Below are positions 17,754 through 27,262 of a DNA stretch of 64,000 nt, piece after piece (the stretch's first letter is position 1; every line of letters begins with the position of its first letter). The DNA is taken from positions 88,428 through 152,427 of the forward strand of contig CANKHA010000003.1 in the NCBI GenBank assembly GCA_947481685.1, written 5' to 3'. The position numbers were made by a program, and so were the translations under genes. Source of the DNA: Bradyrhizobiaceae bacterium (lineage in GTDB: Bacteria; Pseudomonadota; Alphaproteobacteria; Rhizobiales; Xanthobacteraceae). Under the pieces are notes generated by a model. That model was not told where the DNA came from and ran no database searches. It worked only from the letters and a program-made list of their open reading frames with translations.

Positions 17754-19550
17754 ATGCCGACCTACAAGGCTCCTGTGGATGACGTGATGTTCCTGCTGAA
17801 CGACGTCTTCCATATGGAGCGGCACAACAATCTGCCCGGCTTTGCCGATGCGTCTTCCGATGTGGTCGAGGCGGTGCTGGGCGAGGCCGCCAAGCTTTGC
17901 GAGGAAGTGCTGACGCCGCTCAATCGGGTTGGCGACATGGAAGGCTGCACGCGCCATGACGACGGCAGCGTCGTCACACCTAACGGATTCAAGGATGCCT
18001 ACAAGCAGCTCGTCGATGGCGGCTGGATCGGCATTTCGTCGCCGGAGGAGTACGGCGGGCAGGGACTGCCCTCGACGCTCACGCTGATCGTCAATGAATT
18101 CATGTGCGCGGCCAACATGGCCTTCGCCATGTATCCCGGGCTGACCCAGGGCGCGATCGCGGCGCTGCTCGCGCATGCCTCCGAAGAGCACAAGAAAAAA
18201 TATCTGCCGAAGATGATCGCCGGCACCTGGACCGGCACGATGAACCTGACGGAGCCGCATTGCGGCACCGATCTCGGCCTGCTGCGCACCAAGGCGGTGA
18301 AACAGGAAGACGGCAGCTACAGGATCACCGGCACCAAGATCTTCATCTCCGCCGGCGAGCATGATCTGGCCGAAAACGTGGTGCATCTCGTGCTGGCGCG
18401 CATCGAAGGCGCGCCCGCGGGCACCAAAGGCATTTCGCTGTTCGTCTGCCCGAAATTCCTGGTGAACGAGGACGGCTCGCTCGGCGCGCGCAACGGACTC
18501 TCGTGCGGCTCGCTCGAACACAAGATGGGCATCCACGGCAACTCCACCTGCGTGATGAATTACGATAGCGCCACGGCCTGGCTGATCGGTGAGGAAAACC
18601 GTGGCCTGCCGGCAATGTTCGTGATGATGAACGACGCGCGCCTCGGCGTCGGTCTGCAAGGGCTCGCGCAGTCGGAGGTCGCCTATCAGAACGCGGCGAT
18701 CTACACGAAAGAGCGGTTGCAGGGCCGCGCGCTCACCGGACCGAAATTCCCCGACAAGCCGGCCGATCCGATCATCGTGCATCCGGACGTTCGCCGCACG
18801 CTGCTGACCATCCGCGCCTTCAATGAGGCCGCGCGTGCGCTGATCATCTGGACCGGGCTGAAGGCAGATGTTGGCCATCGCTCGTCCGACGAGAAAGTCC
18901 GTCAGTCGGCGGAAGATCACATGAGCCTGCTCACGCCTGTGATCAAAGGCGTGCTCACCGACACGGGCTTCGCCAACACCGTGCTGGCGCAGCAGATGTA
19001 TGGCGGCCACGGCTATATCGCCGAGCATGGCATGGAACAGTTCGTGCGCGATGCGCGCATCGCCATGCTCTACGAAGGCGCCAACGGCATTCAGGCGCTC
19101 GATCTTGTCGGACGCAAGCTCGGCAAGGACGGTGGCCGCGCGATCATGGCTTTCTTCAACGAAGTGCAGGGTTATCTGAAAGAACACGCCAGCAACGAGG
19201 CGATGAATCCGTATCTCAAGCCGCTCGTGCAGGCGCTGGCACATCTGCAGCAGGCCACCATGTGGTTCATGCAGAATGCTGTGAAAAAACCGGAGAACGG
19301 CGGCGCGGGCGCCACCGATTACATGCATCTCTTTGGCCTGGTGGCGCTTGGCTATATGTGGTGCCTGATGGCCGAAGCGGCGCAGGCCAAGCTGGCTGCA
19401 GGCGCGACCGGCGCGGAACAGCGCCTGAATGCGAAACTCGTGGTGGGGCGTTTCTTCATGGAACGCATGCTGCCGGAAACGGTGGCGCATCTCGCGCGCA
19501 TCCAGGCCGGTGCCGGCAGCATCATGGAATTGCCTGCGGACGCTTTCTAG
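17754..19550 (+). CDS. Long-form acyl-CoA dehydrogenase
   Basis: A 598-residue flavoprotein for the first oxidation of beta-oxidation. It is the roughly 600-residue form (DmdC/FadE5-like) with the extra C-terminal domain. LTEPHCGTDLGLLRTKA is the FAD/substrate segment around residues 167-183, and YEGANGIQALDLVGRKL holds the predicted catalytic base Glu441. Its substrate, whether a straight-chain, branched or methylthio-acyl-CoA, cannot be told. ATG 17754 is chosen over upstream frame because AGGAGGGG-like sequence precedes it. A palindromic repeat begins at its stop codon. The other beta-oxidation enzymes lie 2-6 kb downstream, separated by two minus-strand genes. Confidence 0.93.
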   Translation: MPTYKAPVDDVMFLLNDVFHMERHNNLPGFADASSDVVEAVLGEAAKLCEEVLTPLNRVGDMEGCTRHDDGSVVTPNGFKDAYKQLVDGGWIGISSPEEYGGQGLPSTLTLIVNEFMCAANMAFAMYPGLTQGAIAALLAHASEEHKKKYLPKMIAGTWTGTMNLTEPHCGTDLGLLRTKAVKQEDGSYRITGTKIFISAGEHDLAENVVHLVLARIEGAPAGTKGISLFVCPKFLVNEDGSLGARNGLSCGSLEHKMGIHGNSTCVMNYDSATAWLIGEENRGLPAMFVMMNDARLGVGLQGLAQSEVAYQNAAIYTKERLQGRALTGPKFPDKPADPIIVHPDVRRTLLTIRAFNEAARALIIWTGLKADVGHRSSDEKVRQSAEDHMSLLTPVIKGVLTDTGFANTVLAQQMYGGHGYIAEHGMEQFVRDARIAMLYEGANGIQALDLVGRKLGKDGGRAIMAFFNEVQGYLKEHASNEAMNPYLKPLVQALAHLQQATMWFMQNAVKKPENGGAGATDYMHLFGLVALGYMWCLMAEAAQAKLAAGATGAEQRLNAKLVVGRFFMERMLPETVAHLARIQAGAGSIMELPADAF

Positions 19551-19607
19551 AGCGCAATCCGGCGAAGTGGGAACCGGTTCGCCGCAAGATTGCGCGACAA
19601 ACTCTAG
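19547..19607. repeat. Dispersed palindromic repeat, copy A
   Basis: An interrupted inverted repeat: GCGCAATC-CGGCGAA, an 11-base middle GTGGGAACCGG, then TTCGCCG-CAA-GATTGCGC, flanked by CTAGAG and CTCTAG. It starts at the acyl-CoA dehydrogenase stop and lies between convergent genes, so it may also act as a terminator. Related copies are at 27262, 27318 and 56474. Confidence 0.8.
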
Positions 19608-19610
19608 CGT

Positions 19611-20675
19611 TTAGCGCAGGATCAGCAATCCAGCAGTCGCGACAGCGAGAATGACGACCGTCGTGCCGGTCACGGTCGCGACATGCCGCCAGCCGAGCGC
19701 CGCGATGCCGGCGAAGGATGTGCGAAGGCCGAGGGCAGAGATTGCGATCAACAGGCCCCAGGTCGAAGCCTCGATGCACATCGATTTGATCTGCGCGAAA
19801 ACGGGCGCCGCTGCGCCAAACGAAGGCGCCAAGCTGTTCACGACGCACAGGATCAGGAAACCGACCGCAAACAACGGAATGTGAATCTTGCCGGTGATGC
19901 TCTTGACGTTGCTGCGGGTGAAATACCAGCCGACGCCGAGCACAACCGGCAGCAGCAGGAAGACGCGAAACAGTTTCACGATCACCGCAGTATTTCCCGT
20001 TGGCTCCGAGATCGCATAGCCCGCGCCGACGACCTGCGCGACATCGTGGATCGTTGCGCCGATCATCGTGCCCGATGATCTTTCGTCGAAACCGAGCGCC
20101 GCGCAGATCACCGGATAGAGCATCATCGCAACGGTCGAGAGCGCGTTGACGGCGATGGCGACGAACGCCACGTCTGCGGCCTTGTTCTTGTAGTCCGGCA
20201 ACACGATCGCGGTTGCAAGCGCCGCAGAAGCGCCGCATACGGCGGTCGCGACGCCGGCGAGCGCGCCGTAAGCGGATGTCTGGCCGAGCAGGCGGGCGAA
20301 CAGAAGTCCTGCAACAATGGTTGCCGCCATCGACAGCATGACAAGAACTGCGGTGGTGATGCCGAGCGCCACGATATCGCCGAGTGCGATTCTCAATCCG
20401 AGCAGTGCGACTGCAATCGGCAAAACGGTCTTCAGGCAAAATGACGTGCCGGGCTGGAACAGGTGCCGCCGCGCCAGCGGATTGAGTGCGATGCCAATGA
20501 GCAGCGCTACCACCATTCCGGGAATCGGGAAAAGCGGGGCAATCGACAGTGCGATTGCCGCCGCCGCAATGGCGACGACTGCTGACAGCAGCAAGCCGGG
20601 GAAAACCTTGACGATCGAGGAGACGGCTTGCGCCGGAAAATCCGTGGCGTCTGGCTGAGGGTCGGTCACGCGCAT
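19611..20675 (-). CDS. YeiH/UPF0324 family putative sulfate-export membrane protein
   Basis: A 354-residue, roughly ten-helix membrane protein of the YeiH (UPF0324) family. Typical pieces are FPGLLLSAVVAI near the start, LLGLRIALGDI, CGASAALATAIVLPD in the middle, and GATIHDVAQVVGAGYAIS. Annotation pipelines call the family sulfate exporters, but evidence is thin. The frame is open to a GTG at 20723; the ATG at 20675 fits the length of E. coli YeiH better. It is downstream of the PAS-protein gene on the same strand? No: it precedes it in coordinates and follows the same direction, with 99 bases between, so they could form one unit read PAS then YeiH. Confidence 0.8.
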   Translation of the reverse strand: MRVTDPQPDATDFPAQAVSSIVKVFPGLLLSAVVAIAAAAIALSIAPLFPIPGMVVALLIGIALNPLARRHLFQPGTSFCLKTVLPIAVALLGLRIALGDIVALGITTAVLVMLSMAATIVAGLLFARLLGQTSAYGALAGVATAVCGASAALATAIVLPDYKNKAADVAFVAIAVNALSTVAMMLYPVICAALGFDERSSGTMIGATIHDVAQVVGAGYAISEPTGNTAVIVKLFRVFLLLPVVLGVGWYFTRSNVKSITGKIHIPLFAVGFLILCVVNSLAPSFGAAAPVFAQIKSMCIEASTWGLLIAISALGLRTSFAGIAALGWRHVATVTGTTVVILAVATAGLLILR

Positions 20676-20774
20676 TCCCGGCTTATTCAGCCGGTCGGGA
20701 AACACTTTCTCCCTTTCGGCCACATCCAGAAAGACGAGTAGCCTATTTTTGGAAGCGAATGGAGAAAAAAATTC

Positions 20775-21323
20775 TCAATGGTGAATAGTTGCACACAGCG
20801 CCAGCGCAGGCGGCTTGGCAGGCGCCGTCATCAGGTCTCGGCTTTCGAACGGACCTTCCGGGCTGCTGATTTCGATCGACACCAGAAGGCCATCGACGGT
20901 GACGCCGTCCTCGCCGAACGGCAGCAGCAGGCGCTCGTAATGCACGATGCGCTCATTGCAGTCGCGCATGTCCAGCAGCGTATAGACCGGCAGCCGGGTC
21001 GTGATGGATTGATGGCACATCGCCAGCGACTGATCCTTGTAAGAAGGCCGCAGGATCTCGTCGAGGAATCGTCCGACCATATAACCGCCGTGGGATTCGA
21101 TCAGCCGCGCGCCCTGCATGTTCACCAGCAGGCGATAGGAATCCTCGGAGCCGACGAGTTCGGCATAGGCGAGATTGTCGGCGAACCTGAGAAGCTCGGG
21201 TGTTTCTTCAAGCCGCTCCCATTCCGGAAGCAGGGCATTACGACGCTTGCGATGCCAGTAGCTCAGAAGGCTGCGCTGCGTGTTCGACCCGACGATGTCG
21301 GGACGCGCTGTCAGAAATTCCAC
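20775..21323 (-). CDS. PAS_5-like sensory domain protein
   Basis: A 182-residue cytoplasmic protein that looks like the PAS_5 family common in alphaproteobacteria. LLSYWHRKRRNALLPEWERL near residue 20 is the typical Tyr-Trp opening, then AYAELVGSEDSYRLLVNMQG and GGYMVGRFLDEIL. No output domain is attached, so it may sense a ligand for a partner protein, unidentified. The start is GTG with AAGGCG upstream. It faces the thiolase gene across a 147-base divergent region. Confidence 0.7.
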   Translation of the reverse strand: MEFLTARPDIVGSNTQRSLLSYWHRKRRNALLPEWERLEETPELLRFADNLAYAELVGSEDSYRLLVNMQGARLIESHGGYMVGRFLDEILRPSYKDQSLAMCHQSITTRLPVYTLLDMRDCNERIVHYERLLLPFGEDGVTVDGLLVSIEISSPEGPFESRDLMTAPAKPPALALCATIHH

Positions 21324-21470
21324 AGTAACGCCTTTGCTTGCGGCGCTAGCAGGCCCAGTTTCCGGTGCCGCTATCGCACTCCCCTTGGATCGGGGGGTAC
21401 CCTAGTGCAATGTGATTCGTCCATGCCTACCTGATAGGCTGGAGGCTTCAGATACCGCGGGAGAAACGTG

Positions 21471-22679
21471 ATGGCCGACGCCTTTATCTATGACCACGTG
21501 CGTACGCCGCGTGGACGGGGCAAGGCGGATGGCTCGTTGCATGAGGTCACGGCGCTAAGCCTCGCGGCACAGGCGCTGGAAGCGGTGCGCACACGTAGCC
21601 AACTCGATCCTGCGCTCGTCGACGACGTTATCCTGGGCTGCGTCGATCCGGTGGGGGAAGCGGGCGGCGACATCGCGCGCGCCGCGGCCATCGTCGCGGG
21701 TTTTGGCGATAGCGTGCCCGGCGTCCAGATCAATCGCTTCTGCGCCTCGGGTCTGGATTCAGTGAATTTCGCGGCCGCGGAAGTGATGTCCGGTCAGCAC
21801 GACATGGCGATCGGTGGCGGCGTGGAATCCATGAGCCGGATCGGTATCGGCGCATCCGGCGGCGCCTGGCCGGTGGATCCTTCCATCGCGGTCAAATCCT
21901 ATTTCATGCCGCAAGGTATTTCCGCCGACCTGATCGCCACGCGCTACGGCATCTCCCGTGACGACGTCGATGCTTACGCAGTCGAGAGCCAGAAGCGCAC
22001 GGCGACAGCCTGGGACGAGGGGCGCTTCAAGCGCTCGGTCGTGCCGGTGAAGGACGTCAACGGCCTTACGATCCTGGCGCGCGACGAGCACATGCGCCCG
22101 ACCACAACGATGCAATCGCTTGCAGCGCTGCAGCCGTCCTTCGTGCAGATGGGCGAGATGGGTGGCTTCGATGCGGTGGCGATCCAGGCGCATCCGGAAA
22201 TCGAAGCCATCAACCATGTCCATCACGCCGGCAATTCGTCGGGCATCGTCGATGGCGCGGCGGCGGTTCTTGTCGGCAACAAGGAAGCCGGCGACAAGGC
22301 GAGCATCAAGCCACGCGCGCGCATCAGGGCCTTTGCCAATATCGGCTCGGAACCCGCGATGATGCTGACCGGGCCGATCGACGTGACCCACAAGGTGCTC
22401 AAACGAGCGGGCATGACGTTGGGCGACATCGATCTGATCGAGGTCAACGAAGCTTTCGCCGCCGTCGTGCTACGCTTCATGCAGGCTTTCGGCCTCGACA
22501 GCAGCAAGATCAACGTCAACGGCGGCGCGATTGCCATGGGCCATCCGCTCGGCGCCACCGGCGCGATGATCCTCGGCATTGCACTCGACGAACTGGAGCG
22601 ACGCAATCTCAACACGGCGCTGGTCACGCTTTGCATCGGCGCGGGCATGGGTACCGCCACGATCATCGAGCGGGTGTGA
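21471..22679 (+). CDS. Acetyl-CoA C-acyltransferase (thiolase)
   Basis: A 402-residue thiolase that cleaves 3-ketoacyl-CoA in beta-oxidation, or condenses acyl-CoAs. The acyl-carrying nucleophile is Cys91 in NRFCASGLDS; the second-half signatures EVNEAFAAVVLRF, GGAIAMGHPLGATGA (catalytic His) and CIGAGMGTATIIE (second catalytic Cys) are present. ATG 21471 has GGGAGAAACGTG before it; an overlapping GTG is possible. It is the first gene of a four-gene operon, followed at once by the cupin gene. Confidence 0.95.
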   Translation: MADAFIYDHVRTPRGRGKADGSLHEVTALSLAAQALEAVRTRSQLDPALVDDVILGCVDPVGEAGGDIARAAAIVAGFGDSVPGVQINRFCASGLDSVNFAAAEVMSGQHDMAIGGGVESMSRIGIGASGGAWPVDPSIAVKSYFMPQGISADLIATRYGISRDDVDAYAVESQKRTATAWDEGRFKRSVVPVKDVNGLTILARDEHMRPTTTMQSLAALQPSFVQMGEMGGFDAVAIQAHPEIEAINHVHHAGNSSGIVDGAAAVLVGNKEAGDKASIKPRARIRAFANIGSEPAMMLTGPIDVTHKVLKRAGMTLGDIDLIEVNEAFAAVVLRFMQAFGLDSSKINVNGGAIAMGHPLGATGAMILGIALDELERRNLNTALVTLCIGAGMGTATIIERV

Positions 22680-22681
22680 CC

Positions 22682-23140
22682 GTGCCGAAGATCGACATTG
22701 CCAAAGCCGTCGTGCGGACGACCACCACGTATCCCGAGCAGTTCAAGTCCGCTTGTGTCGGCCGTGAAAAGGTAGCGCTCGGCAATATTGCCGGGCTCGA
22801 CCAGTTCGGCGTTAATCTCACGCGGCTGAAACCGGGTGCGGCGTCGGCTTTACGCCACTGGCACGAAAACGAGGACGAACTCGTCTATGTGCTGGAAGGC
22901 GAGGCGACATTGATTGAAGATGGCGCTGAGGTGACGTTGCGGGCAGGGGAGGCCGCCGGCTTCAAGGCCGGCGTCCCCAACGGCCATCACCTCATCAACA
23001 AGACCGAGCGTGATGTGCTTTATCTGGAGATAGGCACGCGTTGTGCGACCGAGCGTGCTCATTATCCGGGGATCGACATGATCGCCGTCAAAGATGAGAA
23101 CGGCTTTCACTTCACGCGGCTTTCGGGCGAGCCTTATTGA
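22682..23140 (+). CDS. Cupin domain protein inside the beta-oxidation operon
   Basis: A 152-residue single-domain cupin. Motif 1 is HWHENEDELVYVLEGEATL (about residues 58-76), giving His, His and Glu ligands; motif 2 is around GHHLINKTERDVLYLEIG with a further His. It may bind a metal and a small acid. Start: GTG at 22682, two bases after the thiolase stop; a GTG six bases earlier is also in frame. Its end is 11 bases before FadJ-like ATG, with the stop codon forming part of TTGAGGAGAG, the next ribosome site. The tight packing suggests a role linked to acyl-CoA turnover; function not known. Confidence 0.82.
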   Translation: MPKIDIAKAVVRTTTTYPEQFKSACVGREKVALGNIAGLDQFGVNLTRLKPGAASALRHWHENEDELVYVLEGEATLIEDGAEVTLRAGEAAGFKAGVPNGHHLINKTERDVLYLEIGTRCATERAHYPGIDMIAVKDENGFHFTRLSGEPY

Positions 23141-23151
23141 GGAGAGCGGCG

Positions 23152-25365
23152 ATGGCGTTCACAAATTTCAAGCTCGAAGCCGATGCGGATGGCATCACCG
23201 TTGTGACCTGGGACATGCCCGGCCGCTCGATGAATGTGCTGGACGACAAGGTGATCGAGGAACTCGACGTCATCGTCGGTCAACTGGCGGCGGACGCCAC
23301 GGTCAAGGGCGCGGTCATCGCCTCGGCGAAAGAAGCTTTCTCCGCCGGCGCCGATCTCACCATGCTTGAGGGGCTGAGCCGCGCCTTCACCGAAATGGCG
23401 ATGGCGCAGGGCGAGGAAGCAGCAATCGCGGAGTTGTTCACGCAAAGCCGCAAGCTGTCGCAACTGTTTCGCAAGCTCGAGACCAACGGCAAGCCGTGGG
23501 TCGCGGCGATCAACGGCACCGCGCTTGGCGGCGGACTCGAGCTTTGTCTCTCCTGCCACTACCGCGTCGCGTCGGACAACGCCAAGACGCGGCTCGGTCT
23601 TCCCGAGATCAAGATAGGCCTGTTCCCCGGCGCGGGCGGCACGCAACGGGTGGCGCGCATGATGCCGCCTGCGGACGCGCTGCAGATGCTGCTGAAAGGC
23701 GAACAGCTCAAGGTCGATCGCGCCAAGGCGATGAAGCTTGTGGATGCGGTTGTGCCGCCCGCCGATCTGATCAAGACGGCGAAGGAATGGATCAAGGCCG
23801 GCGGCAAGGGCGTAGCACCTTGGGATGTGCAGGGCTTCAAACTGCCCGGCGGTCCGGTCTATTCGAAAGCGGGGATGATGACGTTTCCCGCGGCCAATGC
23901 GATCTACCGCCGCGAGACCTACGACAATTATCCCGGTGCGCGCGCCATTCTTCAGGTCGTCTATGAAGGCCTGCAATTGCCGATGGATCTGGCGCTGCGG
24001 GTGGAGTCGCGCTGGTTCGCGAAAATCCTGCGCACGCCGGAAGCAGCGGCGATGATCCGCTCGCTGTTCGTCTCCATGCAGGAGCTGAACAAGGGCGCGC
24101 GGCGGCCGGCGAATGTTGGCCCATCGAAACTCGGCACCGTCGGCATCATTGGCGCCGGCTTCATGGGCGCGGGCATTGCCTATGTCACCGCGATGTCGGG
24201 CAAGGAAGTGATCCTGATCGACCGCGATCAGGAATCCGCCGACAAGGGCAAGGCGCATATTCACAAGCTGATCACCGACCAGATCAACAAGGGCCGTGCC
24301 AAGACCACCGAGCGCGACGCGCTGCTGGCCAGAATCACGACCTCAGCGGATTACGCGGCGCTCACGCCCTGCGATCTGGTGATCGAAGCGGTGTTCGAGG
24401 ATCGCAAGGTGAAGGCGGAGGCTATCGCCAGGGCGCATGCGGTGATGCGTGAGGATGCGATCTTCGCGTCCAATACCTCGACGCTGCCGATCACGTCGCT
24501 TGCAACCGAGTTCAAGGATCAGGCGCGTTTTATCGGCATCCATTTCTTTTCGCCGGTCGAGCGGATGATGCTGGTCGAAGTGATCATGGGGAAAAATACC
24601 GGCGATCAGGCGCTGGCTGCCGCGCTCGATTATGTGCGCACCATCCGCAAGACACCGATCGTGGTCAACGATGCGCGCGGCTTCTATGCCAACCGCTGCG
24701 TGCTGAATTATGTGCGCGAAGGCCATTTGATGCTGGTCGAAGGGGTGCCCGCGGCGATGATCGAGAATGTCGGCCGCATGGCGGGAATGCCGGTTGGCCC
24801 GCTGTCGCTTAACGATGAAGTTGCGCTCGATCTCGGCTGGAAAATCCTCAAGGCGACCGAGGCCGATCTCGGACCGGAAGCGGTCGATCAACGTCAGAAG
24901 GCGCTGCTGGCGGAGATCGTCGAGAAGCAGGGCCGTCTCGGCCGCAAGAACGGCAAGGGCTTCTACGATTATCCTGCTGCCGGCGGGAAGAAGACGTTGT
25001 GGCCAGGGCTTGCCGCATTGCAGCCGGTGAAACTCGACCCTGACACCATCGACATCCGCGAGCTGAAGCATCGCTTTCTCGCGGTGCAGTCGCTGGAAGC
25101 GGCGCGTTGCATCGAGGAAGGCGTCATCACCGACGTGCGCGAAGCCGATGTCGGTTCGATCCTCGGCTGGGGCTTTGCGCCGTTCACCGGCGGCACGATT
25201 TCCTGGATCGACATGATGGGCGCCAAACGCTTTGTCGATCTCTGCCAGGCGCTCGAGAAAAAGTTTGGGTCGCGCTTTGCGCCGCCGAAGCTTCTGCTCG
25301 ACATGGCCGCGAAAAATGAAACTTTTTATCAGCGGTTCGCGCCGCCAAGGAAGCAGGCCGCCTGA
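23152..25365 (+). CDS. Bifunctional enoyl-CoA hydratase / 3-hydroxyacyl-CoA dehydrogenase (FadJ-like)
   Basis: A 737-residue multifunctional beta-oxidation enzyme. Residues about 1-300 are the enoyl-CoA hydratase domain with SAGADLTML and GGGLELCLSCHYRVA and NKTRLGLPEIK-type loop carrying the catalytic Glu. From about 320, GIIGAGFMGAGIAYVTA is the NAD-binding Rossmann loop of the dehydrogenase; IGIHFFSPVERMMLVEVI holds the catalytic His. The C-terminal domain is duplicated as usual (AVDQRQKALLAEI). RBS GAGGAGAG is strong. It is the third gene in the operon and ends one base before the next ATG. Confidence 0.93.
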   Translation: MAFTNFKLEADADGITVVTWDMPGRSMNVLDDKVIEELDVIVGQLAADATVKGAVIASAKEAFSAGADLTMLEGLSRAFTEMAMAQGEEAAIAELFTQSRKLSQLFRKLETNGKPWVAAINGTALGGGLELCLSCHYRVASDNAKTRLGLPEIKIGLFPGAGGTQRVARMMPPADALQMLLKGEQLKVDRAKAMKLVDAVVPPADLIKTAKEWIKAGGKGVAPWDVQGFKLPGGPVYSKAGMMTFPAANAIYRRETYDNYPGARAILQVVYEGLQLPMDLALRVESRWFAKILRTPEAAAMIRSLFVSMQELNKGARRPANVGPSKLGTVGIIGAGFMGAGIAYVTAMSGKEVILIDRDQESADKGKAHIHKLITDQINKGRAKTTERDALLARITTSADYAALTPCDLVIEAVFEDRKVKAEAIARAHAVMREDAIFASNTSTLPITSLATEFKDQARFIGIHFFSPVERMMLVEVIMGKNTGDQALAAALDYVRTIRKTPIVVNDARGFYANRCVLNYVREGHLMLVEGVPAAMIENVGRMAGMPVGPLSLNDEVALDLGWKILKATEADLGPEAVDQRQKALLAEIVEKQGRLGRKNGKGFYDYPAAGGKKTLWPGLAALQPVKLDPDTIDIRELKHRFLAVQSLEAARCIEEGVITDVREADVGSILGWGFAPFTGGTISWIDMMGAKRFVDLCQALEKKFGSRFAPPKLLLDMAAKNETFYQRFAPPRKQAA

Positions 25366-25366
25366 T

Positions 25367-25783
25367 ATGGATTTTCCGAATCTGAAGGTGGGGCTGACCG
25401 GCTCGGCCGAAATCACCGTGCAGGATGCCGACACCGCGCCGCGCATCGGCAGCGGTCGCGTCGCAGTTCTGGCCACGCCCGTCATGATCAACCTGATGGA
25501 AGCCGCGGCGCTCAACGCAGTGGAGCGGCTGCTCCCATTCGGTCACCAAAGCCTCGGCACCAAGCTTGAGGTCGGTCACTATGCGGCAACGCCGGTCGGC
25601 ATGCATTTGCGCGCCACCGCAGAACTCACGAAAATAGACGGCCGTACGCTGGAATTCCGCGTTGAGGCTTTTGACGACAGGGAACGCGTCGGCGATGGAG
25701 CGCACAGCCGCGTCGTGGTCAACGTGGCGCGCTTCGACGAACGGGTGCAGCGCAAGCTCTCGGGCGAAACCTCGAAAAAATAA
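25367..25783 (+). CDS. Hot-dog fold thioesterase (FlK-like)
   Basis: A 138-residue hot-dog thioesterase. VLATPVMINLMEAAAL at about 34-49 and LGTKLEVGHYAATPVGMHL at about 64-82, with EFRVEAFDDRERVGDGAHSRVVV near the C-terminus, fit the fluoroacetyl-CoA thioesterase-like family that hydrolyses acyl-CoA and spares CoA. The Thr/Glu/His active-site pattern seems present (Thr in VLATP, Glu in NLMEA, His in VGHYA). It begins one base after the FadJ-like stop, so it is the last gene of the operon. Confidence 0.82.
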   Translation: MDFPNLKVGLTGSAEITVQDADTAPRIGSGRVAVLATPVMINLMEAAALNAVERLLPFGHQSLGTKLEVGHYAATPVGMHLRATAELTKIDGRTLEFRVEAFDDRERVGDGAHSRVVVNVARFDERVQRKLSGETSKK

Positions 25784-25891
25784 TCTCCTGAACTGACCTC
25801 TGGCGGAACGCCATCATCGAAGCCATCTGGGCATTATTGCCCTTTCGCGGAGGCCGTGTTTAGGTCGCCGCCCTTCCTGCCGGAACCCTGC

Positions 25892-27262
25892 ATGGCGCGC
25901 GACCAAATCGACATGAGGCCGATCGAGAAACGCGACGAACTCGTCGCCTGGCTCGCGGCAGGCTGCAAGCCGAAGGCCGATTTCCGCATCGGCACCGAGC
26001 ACGAGAAATTCGTCTTCACCACCGACGGCCACAATCCCGTTCCTTATGACGAGCCGCGCGGCATTCGCGCGCTGCTGGAAGGCATGAAGCTCCTGCTCGG
26101 TTGGGAACCGATCATGGAAGGCGAAAATATCATCGGCCTGTTCGATGTCACCGGTGGTGGCGCCATTTCCCTCGAACCTGGCGGGCAGTTCGAATTGTCC
26201 GGCGCGCCGGTCGAAACCGTGCATCAAATGTGCCGCGAGCTGCGCGCGCATCTGGCGCAAGTTCATGAGGTCGCGCAGCCGCTCGGTATCGGTTTCCTCG
26301 GCATGGGCATGACGCCGAAGTGGTCGCGGGCCGATATGCCCATGATGCCCAAGGGCCGCTATCGCATCATGACCGATTATATGCCGAAGGTCGGCAAGCT
26401 TGGTCTCGACATGATGTACCGGACCTGCACGGTGCAGACCAATGTCGACTTCTCCAGTGAAGCCGACATGGTGAAAAAGCTGCGCGTGTCATTGGCGCTA
26501 CAACCTGTCGGAACCGCGCTGTTTGCCAATTCGCCTTTCACGGAAGGCAAGCCCAACGGGTTTCTGTCGTTCCGCTCCGAAATCTGGCGCGATACCGATC
26601 CTGCGCGCTCGGGCATGCTGCCCTGGGCCTTCGAGTCCGGCATGGGCTTCGAGCGCTGGGTCGATTACGCGCTCGACGTGCCGATGTATTTCGTCAAGCG
26701 CGGCGACAAGTATATCGATGTCGCAGGGCAGTCCTTCCGCGATCTCATGGCGGGCAAGCTGGCATCGCTGCCGGGCGAGCACGCGACGATTTCCGACTGG
26801 GCCAACCATCTCTCCACGATTTTTCCGGAGGTGCGGCTCAAGCGCTACCTGGAGATGCGCGGCTCAGACTCTGTTCCTGAGAAGCGGCTGGCGTCCCTGC
26901 CGGCCTTTTGGACCGGCATTCTTTACGACGATGCCAGCCTCGACGCTGCCTGGGATCGGGTGAAGGACTGGACCGCAGAGGAACGGCAGAAGCTGCGCGA
27001 TGACGTGCCGACGCTGGGATTCAAGGCGGAAATTCGCGGCGTGAGCGTGCAGGAACTTGCCAGGCAGACCCTGGAGATTTCGCGCGCCGGACTGGCGCGG
27101 CGCAATCGCAAGGGCCGCGCTGGCAACGACGAGACTCAATATCTCGCACCACTCGAGGAATCTGTCGCGCGCGGCATCACGCCTGCGGAAGAGCTGCTGG
27201 AGAAATTTCACGGTCCGTGGAACGGCTCAGTTGAGCCGATTTTCAGCGAATACGCTTACTGA
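25892..27262 (+). CDS. gshA: Glutamate--cysteine ligase
   Basis: A 456-residue enzyme that joins glutamate and cysteine in the first step of glutathione synthesis. It belongs to the plant/alphaproteobacterial class: RIGTEHEKFVF near residue 32, GGGAISLEPGGQFELSGAP around 89-107 and MYRTCTVQTNVDFSSEADM around 173-191. An upstream GTG at 25856 is in frame, but ATG 25892 starts the family-typical MARDQIDM sequence. It is monocistronic by appearance. Two palindromic repeats follow the stop codon. Confidence 0.95.
   Translation: MARDQIDMRPIEKRDELVAWLAAGCKPKADFRIGTEHEKFVFTTDGHNPVPYDEPRGIRALLEGMKLLLGWEPIMEGENIIGLFDVTGGGAISLEPGGQFELSGAPVETVHQMCRELRAHLAQVHEVAQPLGIGFLGMGMTPKWSRADMPMMPKGRYRIMTDYMPKVGKLGLDMMYRTCTVQTNVDFSSEADMVKKLRVSLALQPVGTALFANSPFTEGKPNGFLSFRSEIWRDTDPARSGMLPWAFESGMGFERWVDYALDVPMYFVKRGDKYIDVAGQSFRDLMAGKLASLPGEHATISDWANHLSTIFPEVRLKRYLEMRGSDSVPEKRLASLPAFWTGILYDDASLDAAWDRVKDWTAEERQKLRDDVPTLGFKAEIRGVSVQELARQTLEISRAGLARRNRKGRAGNDETQYLAPLEESVARGITPAEELLEKFHGPWNGSVEPIFSEYAY

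Noticed and set aside
17625..19490. A 621-residue open frame on the minus strand opposite acyl-CoA dehydrogenase
   Set aside because: It is an antisense shadow of a clear enzyme, rich in His/Arg/Gln with no family pattern.
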